64,000 nt of DNA from CAYWPG01 sp964460035. Its GTDB lineage: Bacteria; Pseudomonadota; Gammaproteobacteria; Nitrococcales; AK92. The position numbers and the translations under genes were made by a program. The first letter of the stretch is position 1. The number at the start of each line of letters is the position of its first letter. Under the pieces are notes generated by a model. That model was not told the DNA's origin, did not search any database, and saw only the letters and a list, made by a program, of their open reading frames with translations. Positions 1-8,266 of this stretch are shown here, piece by piece. The stretch covers positions 1 to 64,000 of the forward strand of contig CAYWPG010000013.1 in the NCBI GenBank assembly GCA_964460035.1, written 5' to 3'.

Positions 1-204
1 CTTTCGAGTTGCCTCCAGGCCGCCGATCCCAGGCATGTTGACATCCATAAGGACTACGTCCGGGCGCGCCTGTTTCACCAGCTTGAGGGCATCCTCACCG
101 GATGCGGCCTCGCCGCAGACCCGGATATCCTCGGCATCGTCTAGCAACCGCCGAATCCCGCTGCGAACCAGTTGGTGGTCATCCACCAAGACGACATTGA
201 TCAT
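1..204 (-). CDS. uvrY: UvrY/GacA response regulator, N-terminal part
   Basis: The 68 visible codons are the start of a receiver domain that continues beyond the left edge. It begins MINVVLVDDHQLVRSGIRRL, very close to UvrY/GacA of gammaproteobacteria. The acidic pair D8-D9 and the phospho-acceptor D54 in VLMDVNMPG are present. Known members carry a C-terminal LuxR-type DNA-binding domain, here off-window, and activate small RNAs that titrate CsrA/RsmA. The partner kinase is BarA/GacS, and a BarA-type gene lies at 9346-12135, so the pair is nearly linked here. The ATG at 204 aligns with the family start. The family assignment is firm; the exact orthology is inferred from the N-terminus only. 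Confidence 0.9.
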   Translation of the reverse strand, partial: MINVVLVDDHQLVRSGIRRLLDDAEDIRVCGEAASGEDALKLVKQARPDVVLMDVNMPGIGGLEATRK

Positions 205-680
205 TTATGGCCTACCTCGCCATCCAAGTCCCGGCTCAAGGGTTGTCCCCAATCCCTGGTCGTACAGCTCGTTTCGCAATGCTACGACGCCCCACCACCC
301 CCTTAGGCAGGAGGCAGTACCCGCGGTGACTCGGCTGGGCCGCCGAAGCAGGTTCGAGCCTGCGAAAAGAGCCTTCACTGCGCAATCCTATCTCAGACTG
401 GCGCGGATCGCTATGGTCAAGCGGTGCTCCGGTTCGCCTACGCTCCGCTGCACCGGCGGCAATTCGCTCAGCGGGCCGCTGCAAATCGCTTTCGACAGCC
501 GCGGTAGATCGGCACTGACAGCTGCGATCTGCTACTGCCCGCGCATTGCCGGTGCTGCGCCCGGTCATGGGCACTTTCCTGAGTTCTCATTCGAACCCGA
601 AAGCGCCCGATCAAGCTCTACACCGGGCCCGCAATTCGCATAGCTTCAGAAGCTATCTTATCCGACTATTTGGGCTCGCT

Positions 681-704
681 GGCAAGTCACTGCAGCGACT
701 TGCC
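681..704. repeat. 24-bp near-perfect palindrome
   Basis: Arms GGCAAGTC (681-688) and GACTTGCC (697-704) are exact reverse complements. The centre is itself a CTGCAG palindrome, so 22 of the 24 bases are symmetric. It lies about 25 bases upstream of the -35 candidate at 728. It could be an operator for a dimeric regulator or a hairpin; the sequence alone does not decide. Confidence 0.5.
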
Positions 705-727
705 CGGTCAATCGTATGATACCCCCG

Positions 728-756
728 GTGAAACTCTGCGTCCGCGCCTGTATACT
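728..756 (+). promoter_or_regulatory. candidate sigma-70 promoter of the phasin gene
   Basis: GTGAAA (728-733, 4 of 6 matches to TTGACA) is followed by 17 bases and TATACT (751-756, 5 of 6 matches to TATAAT). Predicted transcription starts near 763, leaving a leader of about 170 bases. An inverted repeat, GCGCCGAT (763-770) with ATCGGCGC (792-799), would fold at the very 5' end of the message. This is motif evidence only. Confidence 0.45.
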
Positions 757-931
757 GGCTCGGCGCCGATGATCATCATGGCTATCCAATAATCGGCGCG
801 GCCGCCGCTGCCACGCTCACGCACACTCATGGACGATGCGATCGTCGCACGTACTCTACCGATGGCACGTGCGCGTGTGTGGACATCTGCGGCTCTGAGG
901 CTTTTTCCATCCAAATCAAGGAGAGACACGG

Positions 932-1303
932 ATGAAAGCAGAGCTTGCGCAACCCTTCGGTCAGTTCCAGCAGTTTCAGCGGCAAATGTTCGATATCGCA
1001 ATGCAGGTCAATCAAATTGCGATGGGGCACGCCGGACAACTGATAAAGCTCAACAGCACACTCGCCAACGAGTATCTCTCACGAGCATTAGAGCATGCGA
1101 AGACTCTTGGGCGTTCGGACGATTTGCCCGGCCTGATGAAAGCGTACTCGAGCATTTTAAGCGACAACGCGGCCCGCGCCATAGAAGACGGACGCCGATA
1201 TATGGATTTCGCTCTACAAGCTCAGAACGAGCTGCGTGAGGTCGTGCAACGCAGTTTCGACTCCCTCAAGCAACAAAAGGAAGTCGCCGCAGCAGCGGCG
1301 TGA
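932..1303 (+). CDS. phasin family protein
   Basis: The product is a 123-residue, helical, glutamine-rich protein with the layout of phasins: QFQQFQRQMFDIAMQ near the start, amphipathic helices, and an alanine-rich tail. Phasins coat polyhydroxyalkanoate granules or bind acyl chains. No pha biosynthesis gene is in the window, so granule association is inferred from the family. The ATG at 932 follows a clear AAGGAGA ribosome-binding site. It is a single-gene unit, followed directly by a GC-rich hairpin. The family call is fairly secure; the ligand is unknown. Confidence 0.8.
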   Translation: MKAELAQPFGQFQQFQRQMFDIAMQVNQIAMGHAGQLIKLNSTLANEYLSRALEHAKTLGRSDDLPGLMKAYSSILSDNAARAIEDGRRYMDFALQAQNELREVVQRSFDSLKQQKEVAAAAA

Positions 1304-1308
1304 CTGGC

Positions 1309-1410
1309 CGGCGCCTCCCTGATTGGAGGCGCCGCTTCCACAAAAGCCCCCTCCCACAGGACCTCTTCCACAAGCCAGGGCCCCCTGTGGGAGCGTCCCC
1401 TGGACGGGAC
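1309..1410. repeat. cluster of REP-like hairpins downstream of the phasin gene
   Basis: A perfect 10-bp stem, CGGCGCCTCC (1309-1318) with GGAGGCGCCG (1325-1334), is preceded on the minus strand by GTGGAAGC. A second inverted repeat pairs CTCCCACAGG (1351-1360) with CCTGTGGGAG (1384-1393). GTGGGAGCG then leads into a CGTCC-CCT-GGACG stem (1389-1406). A GTRGGAGC-like head followed by a short stem is the layout of gammaproteobacterial REP elements. The first hairpin may also end phasin transcription, although no T-run follows it. Confidence 0.55.
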
Positions 1411-1467
1411 AGGCGCTATGCTCCGCCCCTAGCCGTTCCGGGACATAGAATCTCCCACCGCAAACCT

Positions 1468-2856
1468 TTATCGACCCTGGACACCCCCCTGGGTCAGGCG
1501 TGCCGGATCCAGCAGTCGGGCCAGCTCCTCCCGCGGCATGCCGGTCTGCGCTGCGGCCACATCGAGAATGGGTTTGCCTTCGCTGTACGCCTGCTTGGCG
1601 ATTTTCGCCCCCGCCTCATAACCGATGACGGCGTTGAGAGCGGTCACCAGGATCGGATTGTGGGCCAGCGCTTCCTGCATTCTCTCCTGCCGCGGCCGCA
1701 GACCGGCGATAACGCGGTCCCCCAGTGCGATACTGCCATTCGTTAGCAGCTCTATGCTCTGCAGCAGATTGTGCGCGACCAGAGGCAGCATCACATTCAG
1801 CTGGAAGTTGCCCGACTGCCCGGCAACAGTAATCGCCGTATCGTTCCCTATCACTTGAGCAGCCACCATGGCGACGGCCTCGGGAATGACCGGATTGACC
1901 TTGCCCGGCATGATGCTGCTGCCCGGCTGCAACGCCGGCAGCTCTATCTCGCCCAATCCCGCCAGCGGCCCGCTGTTCATCCAGCGCAGATCATTAGCGA
2001 TCTTCATCAAGGCAACGGCCACGACCTTGAGCTGCCCGGACAGCTCTACCGCCGCGTCCTGACTGCTCAGAGCCTCGAAGTAGTTCGCCGCGGGACGGAA
2101 CCCTATGCCGGTGAGTTCGGCCAGCCGCTGCGCAACGCCCGGTCCGAACTCGGACCTGGCGTTGATCCCTGTGCCCACCGCGGTCCCGCCTTGTGCCAGG
2201 GCCTGAAGACGCGGCAGGCAGCCTTGGACGCGGGCGTGACCATTGCGTATCTGACTCGCCCATCCCCCTAGCTCCTGTCCCAGCGTCAGCGGCATGGCAT
2301 CCATCAGGTGCGTACGCCCGGTCTTCACCACATCGCCCAACTCATCGGCCCGCTGTTCGATGACCTCGGCCAAGCGCGTCAGTGCCGGCAGCAGCCGCTC
2401 GTGGAGCAGCAGGCAAGCGGATACGTGAATCGCCGTAGGGATCACGTCGTTGCTGCTCTGGCTCATATTGACGTGATCGTTGGGATGCACCGTGCGCCCA
2501 AGCCTGCGGCTGGCGAGATGCGCGATCACCTCGTTGGCGTTCATGTTGGTGCTGGTCCCGGAACCGGTTTGGAATACATCGACCGGAAACTCGCTATCGT
2601 GCTCGCCCCGTTCCACCTCGCCGGCCGCCTCGATGATGGCTTGCGCGATCGCCGGATCGAGATCGCCCAGCCGGCTATTGGTGAACGCGGCCGCGGCCTT
2701 GATCAGGCCCAGCGCGCGAATGAAGGTGCGCGGCATGACCAGGCCGCTGATGCGAAAATTCTCCACAGCGCGCTGCGTCTGGGCCCCGTAGAGAGCCCCC
2801 GCCGGTACCTTGAGCTCTCCCAGACTGTCACGTTCGATACGAAAGTCCCCTGCCAT
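1468..2856 (-). CDS. fumC: class II fumarate hydratase
   Basis: FumC interconverts fumarate and malate in the TCA cycle as an iron-independent cytoplasmic tetramer. The 462-residue protein has the superfamily signature GSSIMPGKVNP (about 312-322), the substrate-site motif SQSSNDVIPTAIH (about 142-153) and TGRTHLMDA with the catalytic-region histidine H183. The C-terminal half (SGNFQLNV, LVTALNAVIGYEAGAKIA) matches fumarase rather than aspartase. The frame stays open to 3012, but ATG 2856 has a GAGG ribosome-binding site and gives the family N-terminus. It is divergent from purB. Confidence 0.93.
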   Translation of the reverse strand: MAGDFRIERDSLGELKVPAGALYGAQTQRAVENFRISGLVMPRTFIRALGLIKAAAAFTNSRLGDLDPAIAQAIIEAAGEVERGEHDSEFPVDVFQTGSGTSTNMNANEVIAHLASRRLGRTVHPNDHVNMSQSSNDVIPTAIHVSACLLLHERLLPALTRLAEVIEQRADELGDVVKTGRTHLMDAMPLTLGQELGGWASQIRNGHARVQGCLPRLQALAQGGTAVGTGINARSEFGPGVAQRLAELTGIGFRPAANYFEALSSQDAAVELSGQLKVVAVALMKIANDLRWMNSGPLAGLGEIELPALQPGSSIMPGKVNPVIPEAVAMVAAQVIGNDTAITVAGQSGNFQLNVMLPLVAHNLLQSIELLTNGSIALGDRVIAGLRPRQERMQEALAHNPILVTALNAVIGYEAGAKIAKQAYSEGKPILDVAAAQTGMPREELARLLDPARLTQGGVQGR

Positions 2857-2999
2857 GATCGATCCTCGCTGCTTACGCCCACTGACCGAAAACCACCTCG
2901 CCCACAGACAAGATAACCGCAAAGAGTGCGCACTGTGTCCGCACCGTTTAGAATTTGCGACCGTTCTTGGAAATTTGCATAGGAATAGGTGCCCGCACA

Positions 3000-4367
3000 A
3001 TGGAATTATCACGCCTTACCGCAATCTCGCCGGTAGACGGTCGTTATGGTGACAAAACCGGCGAACTGCAGGGGCTTTTCAGCGAGTACGGGTTGCTGCG
3101 TTATCGCCTCATCGTCGAAGTGCGCTGGCTGCAAGCGCTGGCCGCGCATCCGGGTATTCCCGAGCTTGCACCGCTCAGCGACGCTGCCAACGCCCATCTG
3201 CAAGCGGTGATAGACGGATTCGATCCGGCCGAAGCGCAAAAGGTCAAAGAAATCGAGCGCACGACCAATCACGACGTCAAGGCCGTCGAGTACTACCTCA
3301 AGCAGCGCTTGGCGGAGAATGCCGAGCTGGCCGCGGTTAGTGAGTTCACCCACTTCGCCTGCACCTCGGAGGACATCAACAACCTCTCGCACGGCTTGAT
3401 GCTCAAGAGCGCTCGCGAAGAGGTATTGCTGCCCCTGATCGACGAGCTGATCGCTACCTTGCGCGAGTTCGCACACCGTTATGCGGCCACGCCCATGCTA
3501 TCGCGCACTCATGGGCAGCCAGCCTCTCCCACCACCCTGGGCAAGGAGCTAGCGAACGTGGTCTACCGCCTGCGCCGTCAGCGCGATCAACTGCAGGCTG
3601 TGCCCATTCTCGGCAAGATCAACGGAGCGGTGGGGAACTACAACGCACACCTCAGCGCTTATCCGCAGCTCGACTGGCCCGCGCTGGCGCGCGATTATGT
3701 CGAGCGCCTGGGCCTGGAGTGGAACCCCTATACCACGCAGATCGAACCGCACGACTACATTGCGGAACTGTTCGATGCGCTGGCGCGCCTGAACACCGTG
3801 CTCATCGATTTCGCTCGCGACGTCTGGGGCTACATCTCGCTCGGCTACTTCAAACAGCGCACGGTTGCCGGCGAGGTGGGCTCCTCGACCATGCCGCATA
3901 AGGTAAATCCGATCGATTTCGAGAACGCCGAGGGCAACCTGGGCCTGGCCAACGCGATACTGCAGCACCTGGCGAGCAAACTGCCCATTTCGCGCTGGCA
4001 GCGGGATCTCACTGACTCCACTGTGCTGCGCAACCTGGGCGTGGGCATAGCCCACAGCGTCATTGCCTATCGCTCCCTGGCCAAGGGGCTGGGCAAACTG
4101 GATGTGGACGAGACCCGCCTGCACGCCGACCTCGATGCCAACTGGGAGGTGCTCGCCGAGCCCATCCAAACGGTTATGCGCCGCTATGGCATTGCCAACC
4201 CATATGAGAAGCTCAAGGAACTGACCCGCGGCAAACGCGTGGATCAGGAGGCGTTGCGAGCCTTCATCGCGACACTGGAGCTGCCCGAGGCAGCCAAGCG
4301 GGAGCTGGCCGAATTGACTCCCTGGACTTATATCGGCAACGCCGCTGCCCAGGCGCGGGCCATCTAA
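3000..4367 (+). CDS. purB: adenylosuccinate lyase
   Basis: PurB cleaves SAICAR and adenylosuccinate, each time releasing fumarate, in purine synthesis. The 455-residue product is the usual length for E. coli-type PurB and starts MELSRLTAISPVDGRYG. It carries the lyase signature SSTMPHKVNPIDFENAEGN near residue 295 and the catalytic-region motif SRTHGQPASPTT. ATG 3000 is chosen over the upstream in-frame ATG 2955 because it gives the canonical N-terminus and follows a GGAATAGG-type site. It and fumC are homologous enzymes of the same superfamily, read away from each other across 143 bases. A hairpin follows at 4387. Confidence 0.96.
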   Translation: MELSRLTAISPVDGRYGDKTGELQGLFSEYGLLRYRLIVEVRWLQALAAHPGIPELAPLSDAANAHLQAVIDGFDPAEAQKVKEIERTTNHDVKAVEYYLKQRLAENAELAAVSEFTHFACTSEDINNLSHGLMLKSAREEVLLPLIDELIATLREFAHRYAATPMLSRTHGQPASPTTLGKELANVVYRLRRQRDQLQAVPILGKINGAVGNYNAHLSAYPQLDWPALARDYVERLGLEWNPYTTQIEPHDYIAELFDALARLNTVLIDFARDVWGYISLGYFKQRTVAGEVGSSTMPHKVNPIDFENAEGNLGLANAILQHLASKLPISRWQRDLTDSTVLRNLGVGIAHSVIAYRSLAKGLGKLDVDETRLHADLDANWEVLAEPIQTVMRRYGIANPYEKLKELTRGKRVDQEALRAFIATLELPEAAKRELAELTPWTYIGNAAAQARAI

Positions 4368-4386
4368 GCCCACCTCTCAGCCATCC

Positions 4387-4418
4387 CCGATGGGGGCGCA
4401 CGGAGGCGCCGCCATCGG
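4387..4418 (+). terminator. hairpin after purB
   Basis: A 13-bp stem with one mismatch, CCGATGGGGGCGC (4387-4399) with GCGCCGCCATCGG (4406-4418), encloses a 6-base loop. No T-run follows, so termination may be Rho-assisted or the stem may protect the 3' end. Confidence 0.5.
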
Positions 4419-4557
4419 GCCGGCAGCTAAGCTGCCTGAAGCATAGAGCCTTGGGCGCCGCGGCAAGGGCCGCCCGATATCCCGAGCAAGCTTCGTGCGG
4501 TCATCCGGATGATTTGCGGTATGCTGGGCGAAGCGAGAACGATACGGAGAGGCTTGG

Positions 4558-5325
4558 ATGCGGTTCTTCTGGCGTACTCTGATACTGGCAAGCGCTCTGA
4601 TAGGCAACCCCGGCTTCGCGGAAAGTCAGTTCAAAGTCATTCACTTGCAGTACAGCAGCGCGGAGGAACTAATCCCACTGCTTCGCCCTCACCTTCCGCC
4701 CGACGCCACCTTGAGCGGGCAGGAACAAAGCCTGGTGGTCAAAGCGGATGCCGCCACGCTACAGGAACTAAGTGCCCTGATCAGCGAACTCGACTGGCCG
4801 CCCCAGGCGCTCCGAATCAGCGTGCGCACGGAACGCCACGCTACGCACAGCCAAAGCGGCCTTGGAGCCGACCGCTCTGCGATCGTACGCTCGAATCGAG
4901 ATCGAGACGGCGCCGAGGGCGAGTTCACGGTCCAAGCATTAGCCAATCGTCCCGCCCATATCGGGCGCGCCGTGTATCTGCCGGTAACCGAGCGCAGCAT
5001 AGCCACCGGACGCGCGGGCGTCAGTTACCACGAGCGGCAAAGCTATATACATGCCGCCGACGGCTTCTATGCCACGGCGAGAACGCACGGAGACCGCGTG
5101 ACCGTCGCGCTGAGCGTTGCCAGCGGCGTTCCCTCCGACCTGGAACGTCCATACGCCCGGCGCGAAGTGGTTACGCAGGTCAGCGGGCCTCTGGGCGAGT
5201 GGATTCTGATCGGAGCGTCCGGCGGGCATCGTCATGGCCAGGAAGGCCGCATCGTGCATAGCACGCGCTCCCGCGCGGCCGGCGAAGGCAGGATTTGGCT
5301 GAAAGTGGAATTGCTCGATCGCTGA
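4558..5325 (+). CDS. periplasmic protein with a lone secretin-type N domain
   Basis: The 255-residue product begins with a Sec signal peptide (MRFFWRTLILASALIGNPGFA). Residues 25-90 (FKVIHLQYSSAEELIPLLRPHL, then SLVVKA and ISELDWPPQALRISV) resemble the NolW/secretin N domain found in type II/III secretion and pilus secretins. The outer-membrane secretin barrel domain is absent. The remainder is a beta-rich region with no family I recognise. No secretion or pilus genes are nearby. ATG 4558 has a GGAGAGG site. Function is unknown; it could be a periplasmic assembly factor or a divergent secretin relative. Confidence 0.7.
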   Translation: MRFFWRTLILASALIGNPGFAESQFKVIHLQYSSAEELIPLLRPHLPPDATLSGQEQSLVVKADAATLQELSALISELDWPPQALRISVRTERHATHSQSGLGADRSAIVRSNRDRDGAEGEFTVQALANRPAHIGRAVYLPVTERSIATGRAGVSYHERQSYIHAADGFYATARTHGDRVTVALSVASGVPSDLERPYARREVVTQVSGPLGEWILIGASGGHRHGQEGRIVHSTRSRAAGEGRIWLKVELLDR

Positions 5326-5398
5326 GCGAGTACGCGAGCAAGCCAAGGTCCTGGCGGCTAACCGTCACAGAAACGCCTGTCCGCCACAACTGCGGGCT

Positions 5399-6001
5399 TC
5401 AGCCGCTGCCCCATATATCGCGCAAGCGCTCTCTATTCAATGCAAGCCATTGCAAGGCAATGATCGGCATGGCGGAATTCACGATGCCACGCTCGACCAT
5501 GTCCATGGCAGCCTCGAAAGAGACGACCTGAACCCGGATATCCTCGCCCTCCTCGGCGAGCCCGTGCACGCCCTCGACTCCTACCGTGGAAGCCTGCGCG
5601 CAGAACAGCGCCACCCTCTCCGACGTGCCTCCAGGGCTGACGTAGTAATCGCAGATAGGCACCAGCTCACCAAGCCGGCAGCCTGCCTCCTCGATAGCCT
5701 CCCGCCTGGCCACATCCGCCGGCGCCTCGCCGCTTTCGATCATGCCTGCTATCAGCTCGAGCAGCCACGGCCCTCGAGGATCGTCCAACGCGCCCACGCG
5801 AAACTGCTCCACCAGCACGACTTCGTCGCGGTCGGCATCGTAAGGCAGTACCCCTACCGAATGGCCGCGTGCAAACAGCTCCCGTGTGAGCTCGGGGCTG
5901 GTGCCGCCGTCGAACAGCCCATGCCGAAGCCGGTAGCGCTCGATACGGAAGAAGCCTTGGTAGGCGATTGTTTTCTCAAGGATGTCGACGCGCTTGCTCA
6001 T
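5399..6001 (-). CDS. nudF: ADP-ribose pyrophosphatase (Nudix)
   Basis: The enzyme hydrolyses ADP-ribose to AMP and ribose-5-phosphate. The 200-residue protein carries a full Nudix box: G86, E92, R100-E101, E104-E105 and G107. The surrounding sequence (VVLVEQFRVGALDDPRGPWLLE before it, YYVSPGGTSERVALF after it) is typical of NudF. The gene starts 9 bases downstream of the end of rlmD and is probably the last of the leftward group rlmD-nudF. It converges on the secretin-domain gene. Confidence 0.9.
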   Translation of the reverse strand: MSKRVDILEKTIAYQGFFRIERYRLRHGLFDGGTSPELTRELFARGHSVGVLPYDADRDEVVLVEQFRVGALDDPRGPWLLELIAGMIESGEAPADVARREAIEEAGCRLGELVPICDYYVSPGGTSERVALFCAQASTVGVEGVHGLAEEGEDIRVQVVSFEAAMDMVERGIVNSAMPIIALQWLALNRERLRDIWGSG

Positions 6002-6010
6002 CAGTTTCTC

Positions 6011-7336
6011 TCAGTCACGCTCGAACAAGGCAATGCTCTCGACATGAGCGGTATGAGGAAACATATCCATCACACCAGCGGCCCGCAAGCGGTAGCCATG
6101 GTCATGTACCAGCATCCCGGCATCGCGCGCCAGTGTCGCCGGGCCGCAGGCGATATAGAGAATTCTCTTCGCACCCAGGCTGGCAACGCGCGGGATTACC
6201 TCGGCCGCACCGGAACGTGGCGGATCGAGCAGGATCTTGTCAAAGCCTGAGCGCGCCCAGCTCATAGCGCTGACATCCTGCGTAAGATCCGCCACATGGA
6301 ACTCTACATTATCGCAACCGTTGCGGCGCGCGTTCTCCCGCGCCCGCTCGACCAGCCCCGCCGCCCCTTCCACGCCAATCACCGTGCCGGCACGACGTGC
6401 CAGCGGCAGGGTGAAGTTCCCTAGCCCGCAAAACAGATCCAGAATGCGGTCCTCGGGTTGCGGATCCAGCAGCTCGAGCGCGCGCCCTATCATCTCGCGG
6501 TTGATATCGGCGTTCACCTGAGTGAAATCGGTGGGCCGAAACACCAGTTCGACGTTCTCCGGCAGGTGGTAACTAAGACGCGGCTCAGCCGGCCAGATCG
6601 GTCGCACAGTGTCCTCGTTGCCCGGTTGCTCGTACAGCGCGAAATCGTACTGCTGTGCGAAAGCGGTCAGACGCTCGTAGTCGGACGCCGAAAAGGGCTC
6701 CAGATTGCGTAACACCAGTCCGACAAGCTCATCGCCAATAGCCACCTCTACCTGCGCGACCTTGTCCTTGATGGACAAGCCCTGTATCAGCTCGCGCAGC
6801 TCCGGCAACCGCTTGCCCACCCGCTCATCGAGTACGTAGCACACGCTGAGATCGGTAATGAACGGGCTGCTGTATTCGCGAAAGCCGACGATAACGCCGC
6901 CCTTCTTGGGTACGTGCTTCACGCCCAGGCGAGCCTTGCGCCGGTAGCCCCATGTCGGCCCGGTCAGCGGCGGCAGAATCCGCTCAGGTTTGACGCGTCC
7001 GACGCGCTCGAACAGCTCCAGCAACACTTGCTGCTTGAACGCTATCTGCTGCTCGGCAGGCATCTGCTGCAGGCTACAGCCGCCACAGATGCCGAAATGT
7101 GGGCAGCGGGGCTCTATACGTTCCGGGGCGGGCCGCAGCACCTCCAGCACCCGCCCCTCGGCAACCGAACGGCGACGCTTGGTGTACTCGAAGCGAACCT
7201 GTTCCCCGGCCAGCGCGCCGTGAACGAACACGGTGCGCTCATCGATGTGCGCAATACCGCGCCCCTCGTGGCTCATAGCCACGATATCCGCCGTCACCGG
7301 TTCCTTGGGCACCCGGCTGCGTTGTCGCTTTGCCAT
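6011..7336 (-). CDS. rlmD: 23S rRNA (uracil1939-C5)-methyltransferase
   Basis: RlmD methylates U1939 of 23S rRNA with S-adenosylmethionine. The 441-residue protein has an N-terminal TRAM domain, an Fe-S cluster motif CPHFGICGGC (C78, C84, C87, with a fourth candidate at C166), a SAM-binding motif LDLFCGLGNFTLP, and DPPRSGA followed by IACGPATLARD with the catalytic cysteine. Start ATG 7336 gives the family N-terminus MAKRQRS; the longer open frame to 7435 is not supported. Next to the exonuclease and cysM it matches the Pseudomonas gacS-cysM-rlmD neighbourhood. Confidence 0.93.
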   Translation of the reverse strand: MAKRQRSRVPKEPVTADIVAMSHEGRGIAHIDERTVFVHGALAGEQVRFEYTKRRRSVAEGRVLEVLRPAPERIEPRCPHFGICGGCSLQQMPAEQQIAFKQQVLLELFERVGRVKPERILPPLTGPTWGYRRKARLGVKHVPKKGGVIVGFREYSSPFITDLSVCYVLDERVGKRLPELRELIQGLSIKDKVAQVEVAIGDELVGLVLRNLEPFSASDYERLTAFAQQYDFALYEQPGNEDTVRPIWPAEPRLSYHLPENVELVFRPTDFTQVNADINREMIGRALELLDPQPEDRILDLFCGLGNFTLPLARRAGTVIGVEGAAGLVERARENARRNGCDNVEFHVADLTQDVSAMSWARSGFDKILLDPPRSGAAEVIPRVASLGAKRILYIACGPATLARDAGMLVHDHGYRLRAAGVMDMFPHTAHVESIALFERD

Positions 7337-7343
7337 CTGAATC

Positions 7344-8138
7344 CTATTCGGTGGCGGCCGCCGGCGAGTTCGTCCAAGCGGCCAGAAACTCAAGGAAGTG
7401 GGGCTTGGCTTCCGCCTCCAGCACATCGCGCACACGCTGGCACTCGCGCTCGTAGCCCACCCTATCGAGATGCCCCCGCATCAGCTGAAAGCGCAGGTAC
7501 AGCAAATAGGTATTAAGAACGTCGGTCTCACAGTAATCGCGCACGACCGCGAAGTCTCCGCGCACGATGCACTCCCACACCTTGTCCCCGCTCATGCCCA
7601 GCTTACCTGGCAGGCCGCAGAGCGTGGCGATTTCGTCCAGCGGCGCATTCGCTCGTGCCTGATAGCCGGCAAGAACATCCATCAAGTCCGTGTGCCGCTC
7701 ATGAAAGCGACTAAGGTAGTTGTTCCACCGGAAACTCTGATCGTTGCTACCGTTCTCCCAGTAGCGGGGAGCGGAAACGCCATGCATCAGCGCCCTATAG
7801 TGCAGCACCGGCAGATCGAACCCGCTGCCGTTCCACGACACCAGCACGGGCGTATAGCGGTCGATGCCGTCGAAGAAGCGCTGAATAATCTCGCGCTCGC
7901 TGCACTGCCCATCGCCCAGCGACCAGACCTTGAAGCGGTCGCCCAGCCGCGCCGCGATGGAAATGACGGCGATGCGATGCAAGTGATGGCGCAGAAAGTC
8001 CGAGCCCCCGGTTTCCTGCCGCCGCCGCGCGAGCATCGCTTCCGCCACCTCCGTATCCGACAGCCCCTCCAGACCGTACAGCCGGCGTCCGCCCTCAACG
8101 TCGGGCACCGTCTCGATATCGAAGACGAAGATGTTCAT
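7344..8138 (-). CDS. predicted 3'-5' exonuclease, PolB-like (DnaQ superfamily)
   Basis: The 264-residue protein has the three exonuclease motifs of the DEDDy family: FDIETVPD with the DxE pair at the start, SWNGSGFDLPVL in the middle, and DYCETDVLNT (YxxxD) late. This matches the family annotated as predicted PolB-type 3'-5' exonuclease. Polymerase domains are absent. ATG 8138 puts the first acidic motif at residues 5-8 as in relatives; the frame extends to 8315 without support. Seven bases separate its stop from the rlmD start, so the two are likely co-transcribed. The cellular substrate is unknown. Confidence 0.85.
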   Translation of the reverse strand: MNIFVFDIETVPDVEGGRRLYGLEGLSDTEVAEAMLARRRQETGGSDFLRHHLHRIAVISIAARLGDRFKVWSLGDGQCSEREIIQRFFDGIDRYTPVLVSWNGSGFDLPVLHYRALMHGVSAPRYWENGSNDQSFRWNNYLSRFHERHTDLMDVLAGYQARANAPLDEIATLCGLPGKLGMSGDKVWECIVRGDFAVVRDYCETDVLNTYLLYLRFQLMRGHLDRVGYERECQRVRDVLEAEAKPHFLEFLAAWTNSPAAATE

Positions 8139-8266
8139 GCGGCCCGCCGAAACAGAGAACTTGGCGCCCTCTGGTGCCAAACCCACATGGCTGCCTGCTG
8201 CACTGTTACCCCCTCGTAACTCATGGCGGTTGACACAGCCTCCCCCCACACCGGCTGCAAGGCAGA

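Larger units (their letters stand above)
205..931. other. 727-base region without a recognisable gene
   Basis: This region separates the starts of uvrY (leftward) and the phasin gene (rightward). The open frames in it are arginine/serine-rich with no family signature, and I regard them as chance frames of GC-rich DNA. It holds a near-perfect palindrome (681-704), a good promoter candidate (728-756) and a hairpin near the predicted transcript start (763-799). No tRNA or known small RNA could be recognised. Confidence 0.6.

Noticed and set aside
348..364. tRNA T-loop-like GGTTCGAGCC inside a small hairpin
   Set aside because: The stem-loop geometry gives a 6-base loop, and no acceptor, D or anticodon arm can be drawn around it.
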